DNA of 64,000 bases, taken from contig CAKSZH010000013.1 of assembly GCA_934525675.1 (NCBI GenBank), positions 4,294 to 68,293 of the forward strand, read 5' to 3'. The translations under genes and the position numbers were made by a program. Under the pieces are notes generated by a model. It worked only from the letters and a program-made list of their open reading frames with translations. It had not been told where the DNA came from and searched no databases. Below are positions 61,221-64,000 of this stretch, piece by piece (positions within the stretch are counted from its first letter, which is position 1; the number at the start of each line of letters is the position of its first letter). Source of the stretch: an uncultured Eubacteriales bacterium. Lineage in GTDB: Bacteria; Bacillota; Clostridia; Oscillospirales; CAG-272.

Positions 61221-61769
61221 TCAGACGGCACTGTCCGCGAGCTTGAGCGCGTCGGCTTCAATCTCCACGGGCATATCACGGCGGCCTCTCTTGACGAGCA
61301 CCGTGACGTTTTTCTTGTCATCGGAAATCGACTGAACGACTCCCTCGTAGCCTTCGAACAAACCGCTGATGATCGAAACGGTATCCCCTTCCTTGAAGGA
61401 AAGACGAACCTGCGTCTCCTCGATGGAGAGCGCGGCAACCTCCGCGTCGGAAAGAGGCGTCGGTCTGGATCCGGGACCCACGAATCCGGTAACGCCCGTA
61501 ATGTTACGGACGGCGTGCCAGCTTTCGTCTGTCATGACCATCTTGATATACACGTAGCACGGAAACACCTTGACTTCCTTGGTCTTTTCCACATCGCCGT
61601 TTTTCTCGACGATGGTTTCCGTCGGGATCTTCGTATCGAAGATCAGGTGTCCGAGCTTGCGGTTTTCAACGATTTTCTCCAGGTTATCCTTGACTTTGTT
61701 TTCGTACCCCGAATATGTGTGCGCCACATACCATTTCGGGCCTACGTTCATTTCGTCGAAATCGCTCAT
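61221..61769 (-). CDS. nusG: Transcription factor NusG
   Basis: A 182-residue NusG, which binds RNA polymerase to control pausing and termination. The NGN domain begins KWYVAHTYSGYENKVKDNL and has VFPCYVYIKMVMTDESWHAV. The KOW domain carries FKEGDTVSIISGLFEGYEG. The length is typical. It follows secE by 10 bp in the standard secE-nusG order. Confidence 0.97.
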   Translation of the reverse strand: MSDFDEMNVGPKWYVAHTYSGYENKVKDNLEKIVENRKLGHLIFDTKIPTETIVEKNGDVEKTKEVKVFPCYVYIKMVMTDESWHAVRNITGVTGFVGPGSRPTPLSDAEVAALSIEETQVRLSFKEGDTVSIISGLFEGYEGVVQSISDDKKNVTVLVKRGRRDMPVEIEADALKLADSAV

Positions 61770-61779
61770 AGGAAAATCC

Positions 61780-62001
61780 TCAACCGACGAGACCGCTCAG
61801 CGCGATGATCCCCTTGGTGAAGCCCCAGTCAAGCAATCCGACCAGTACGGCAATTGCAACGGACGCGACCAGCACGATCAGCGTGTTCTTCCAGGTCTGA
61901 TCCCAGGAGAACCAGACGATCTTTCTGATCTCACTGCGGTAGCTGCGGAAGAAGCGCTTTACCTTCTCGCCGAAGCCGACCTTTGTTTTTTCTTCAGCCA
62001 T
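61780..62001 (-). CDS. secE: Preprotein translocase subunit SecE
   Basis: A 73-residue single-span SecE. A cytosolic amphipathic part (FFRSYRSEIRKIVWFSWDQT) with the conserved W-P/S-x-x-x-x region precedes one membrane helix (TLIVLVASVAIAVLVGLLDW). It holds SecYEG together. It sits between rpmG and nusG as in most bacteria. A tRNA-Trp, sometimes found here, is absent. Confidence 0.95.
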   Translation of the reverse strand: MAEEKTKVGFGEKVKRFFRSYRSEIRKIVWFSWDQTWKNTLIVLVASVAIAVLVGLLDWGFTKGIIALSGLVG

Positions 62002-62017
62002 TTCTCAATCCTCCGAA

Positions 62018-62179
62018 TTACTTGGATTCTTTGTGAAGAGTGTGCTTCCGACAGAACGGGCAGAACTTCTGAAGTTCAAGTCTGTCGGGATCGTTTTTCT
62101 TGTTCTTGGTCGTGTCATAGTTTCTCTGCTTGCACTCGGTGCAAACGAGCGTGATCTTGACTCTTGCGTCATTAGCCAT
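62018..62179 (-). CDS. rpmG: 50S ribosomal protein L33
   Basis: A 53-residue L33 (MANDARVKITLVCTECKQRN, then YDTTKNKKNDPDRLELQKFC and PFCRKHTLHKESK). Both Cys pairs (CTEC and CPFC) are kept, so this is the zinc-binding form. GGGAGGTG lies before the ATG. It is the first gene of the rpmG-secE-nusG-rplK-rplA operon, 16 bp before secE. Confidence 0.95.
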   Translation of the reverse strand: MANDARVKITLVCTECKQRNYDTTKNKKNDPDRLELQKFCPFCRKHTLHKESK

Positions 62180-62322
62180 ATTAGCGGCACCTCCCATTAT
62201 AAATTATTTGGTTTCCGAGGGAAACCCAGTACCTCCCTCGGCGAACGTCGCGTGCCGGGACCGTACAGACGGATGGCGCTTTTCCGGGCACGAAAAAAAG
62301 ACCTTTTCGCAGAGGTAAAGCT

Positions 62323-62351
62323 ATTTTACCACGTTCCGGGCGGCTTGTCAA
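62323..62351 (-). promoter_or_regulatory. Promoter of rpmG-secE-nusG-rplK-rplA operon
   Basis: Minus strand: TTGACA (62351-62346), 17-bp spacer, TAAAAT (62328-62323). The leader of about 137 nt has an 8-bp hairpin (62215-62222, 62234-62241). Confidence 0.88.
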
Positions 62352-62403
62352 GCACTTTCCCGAAAAAATTCCGCTTTGTGTGACGCGTCCCGGCGTTTTT
62401 CCC

Positions 62404-62432
62404 TTGCAATTGTCCGGCTTGTCTGCTATAAT
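62404..62432 (+). promoter_or_regulatory. Promoter of DUF5662-type gene
   Basis: TTGCAA (62404-62409), 17-bp spacer, TATAAT (62427-62432), 30 bp before the start codon. It is divergent from the ribosomal operon promoter. Confidence 0.85.
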
Positions 62433-62462
62433 GGGGGCAATCTATGAAAGGCGGCGCAACCT

Positions 62463-62987
62463 ATGCATCCCTTCCGGCACTTCCGGACGATCACTCATCA
62501 CCGGCATCTTGTCATTGCCGGCTGTTTCCGCGCGGGAATCCCGTGGCGGGGACTTCTGCATGACCTGTCCAAATACAGTCCCACCGAGTTCTTCACGGGG
62601 GCAAAATATTACCTCGGTACCCGCAGTCCCAACGCCGCGGAGCGTGAGGCGATCGGCTATTCGGTCGCGTGGATGCACCACAAGGGGCGCAACCCGCATC
62701 ATTTTGAATACTGGACGGACTTTTCCAAGGCGACCGGACGTTACGAGCCGGTCAAAATGCCGCTGAAATATCTGAAGGAAATGTTCTGCGACCGCATTGC
62801 CGCCTCCAAGACTTACCAGGGGAAGAATTACACCGACCGTCACCCGCTCGAATACCTGACGACGCGGAACGACCGGGATCTGATGCACCCGGAATCCTAT
62901 GCCATGATGAAAAAAATGCTGACCGTACTTGCCGAAAAGGGAGAAAAGGAAGCGTTCCGTTTTGTCCGGAATCTGAAATCCTACTGA
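62463..62987 (+). CDS. DUF5662-type His-rich protein
   Basis: A 174-residue protein. Conserved features are LLHDLSKYSPTEF near residue 30 and AWMHHKGRNPHHFEYW near 70, with ITHHRHLV at the N-terminus. These His/Asp groups resemble HD-type metal phosphohydrolases and match DUF5662. The function is not known. AAAGGCGGCG precedes the ATG. It is followed by a metallo-beta-lactamase-fold gene with about 140 bp between them. Confidence 0.8.
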   Translation: MHPFRHFRTITHHRHLVIAGCFRAGIPWRGLLHDLSKYSPTEFFTGAKYYLGTRSPNAAEREAIGYSVAWMHHKGRNPHHFEYWTDFSKATGRYEPVKMPLKYLKEMFCDRIAASKTYQGKNYTDRHPLEYLTTRNDRDLMHPESYAMMKKMLTVLAEKGEKEAFRFVRNLKSY

Positions 62988-63127
62988 CCCGTCGGGAACG
63001 GCAGCCCATTTTTTCCGAAAAAACCGGGGACGCGCCGGGCACCGGAGCGCCACCGGATCCGTATAAACCGACGACCCGTTCGAGAGCTGACCGCAGAGGA
63101 ACCGCAATACAAGGAGAAACCTGATAT

Positions 63128-64000
63128 ATGTACGAATTTCACCGTGTGGGAGAGAGCACCTGTTATTTTTCCGCCCCCACCAATATCGGAATCTATCTGC
63201 GCGGCAAGGGCGCCTATCTCATCGACGCGGGCAGCCGCGACGCCGACGCCGACCAGATCATCCGCGTTCTCGGAGAAAACGGGCTGACCCTCGCGGGAGT
63301 CATCAGCACCCATGCGCACGCCGACCATACCGGCGGCAACCGACGTCTTCAGGATGTGACGGGGTGTCCGGTCTTTGCGTCCGCCGCAGAGGGAGCGATC
63401 ATCGCAAATCCCATTCTCAACACTTCCCTGCTCTACGGTTCCTATCCGCCGGAAGAGCTTCGCCGCATCCACTATCTGTATGCCCGCGGCTGTCGGGTCA
63501 GCGGGTTTGAGCATCCCGCATTTCCGAAGGAACTGGAGATCCTCCCGCTTCCGGGGCACTCGGTCGGCATGGTCGCCGTCCGTACCCCGGACGGAGTTCT
63601 GTTTGCCGCGGACGCGGTCGTGGACGAGAACGCGTGGAAAAAAGGCGGCGCGCCGTACCTTTACCGGGTCGGACAGGCGCTGGAATCGTTGGACCGGCTG
63701 GAGCACCTGCCCGCAAAGCTGTACATTCCCTCGCACGCAAAGCCGACGGAGGATATTTCCGTCCTCACGCGTCTCAACCGGGAGCGGATTCTTGCGACGC
63801 GCGACCGTCTGCTTGACATGACCACCGAACCGATTTCGTTTGACGATGTGGTCGGGCGGTTTGCCGGCTCGCACGGCTTGTGGCTTGACCTGTTCCGGCG
63901 CACGATCCTCGGCAGTACGCTGTGTGCGTACCTTTCGTGGATGCTGGACGACGGACTGCTGGAAACCATGTCGGACGGGGAACGGCTGCTCTGGCGGCGG
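63128..64000 (+). CDS. Metallo-beta-lactamase-fold hydrolase, cut by window end
   Basis: At least 291 residues, open to the right edge. The start MYEFHRVGESTCYFSAPTNI follows AAGGAGA. Metal motifs of the fold are present: THAHADHTGG near residue 60, LPLPGHSVGMVAV near 140 and ADAVVDENAW near 160, with SHAKPTED near 200. The C-terminal part looks like a helical winged domain (LDLFRRTILGSTLCAYLSWM). The substrate is not deducible. The length beyond the window is unknown. Confidence 0.88.
   Translation, partial: MYEFHRVGESTCYFSAPTNIGIYLRGKGAYLIDAGSRDADADQIIRVLGENGLTLAGVISTHAHADHTGGNRRLQDVTGCPVFASAAEGAIIANPILNTSLLYGSYPPEELRRIHYLYARGCRVSGFEHPAFPKELEILPLPGHSVGMVAVRTPDGVLFAADAVVDENAWKKGGAPYLYRVGQALESLDRLEHLPAKLYIPSHAKPTEDISVLTRLNRERILATRDRLLDMTTEPISFDDVVGRFAGSHGLWLDLFRRTILGSTLCAYLSWMLDDGLLETMSDGERLLWRR

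Noticed and set aside
62005..62190. A 61-codon minus-strand frame over the L33 region
   Set aside because: The correct frame is the 53-residue L33 at 62018-62179 with two Cys pairs.

Overview
The window looks like chromosomal DNA of a Gram-positive, gut-type Clostridia bacterium (Bacillota). Supporting signs are a rpmG-secE-nusG-rplK-rplA cluster, EF-P beside a CD1247-type acidic zinc-ribbon protein, mreB with a class B penicillin-binding protein, lipobox lipoproteins carrying BspA-type leucine-rich repeats, AGGAGG-like ribosome binding sites, and many near-consensus sigma-A promoters with 17-bp spacers. No genus can be assigned from the sequence alone. No rRNA, tRNA, transposase or CRISPR array was found.

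Region 1 (1-17.1 kb, minus strand) is a polymorphic-toxin locus. One complete secreted Rhs/WapA-type protein (10529-17002) has its own promoter and a small membrane protein as probable immunity partner. Downstream lie six displaced orphan cassettes. Each has a 3' piece of the same Rhs core, a different C-terminal tip and one or more small immunity-like genes. Short palindromes sit at or near most cassette joints. Two cassettes share the same core lesion, including an in-frame stop, although their tips differ. One immunity gene is duplicated at about 92 percent identity, and beside one copy the toxin has decayed.

Region 2 (17.1-42.1 kb) is a cell-envelope region. A 79-bp tandem repeat and a small two-helix membrane protein are followed by a minus-strand series: a membrane protein with an Asp/Gly-rich tail, a MoxR AAA ATPase, a DUF58 protein, two VWA membrane proteins, a BspA-type LRR lipoprotein translationally coupled to the second VWA gene, and an Ig-like-domain lipoprotein. 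Upstream of these, a 2786-residue BspA-type LRR lipoprotein has a perfect consensus promoter.

Region 3 (42.2-46.0 kb, minus strand) holds a LysR regulator, an MmgE/PrpD dehydratase or decarboxylase, and a DASS-type carboxylate transporter. Region 4 (46.1-54.1 kb) holds an HPr-like small protein, two isolated phage holin-like genes, then maf, mreB, a CPBP protease, a PBP2-type transpeptidase and a Gfo/Idh/MocA oxidoreductase. Region 5 (54.1-59.3 kb) holds efp and the CD1247-type gene on the minus strand, a possible 74-nt small RNA or leader RNA upstream of efp, and two phosphoesterases with an SGNH hydrolase on the plus strand. Region 6 (59.3-64 kb) holds an intergenic block of palindromes, the ribosomal protein operon (minus strand, terminated directly after rplA), a DUF5662-type protein and a metallo-beta-lactamase-fold hydrolase cut by the window end.

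The Rhs array is probably a store of alternative toxin tips that can be moved into the expressed rhs gene by recombination in the shared core. The retained immunity genes would protect against sister cells. This is inferred from layout and from what is known of rhs and wapA loci elsewhere.
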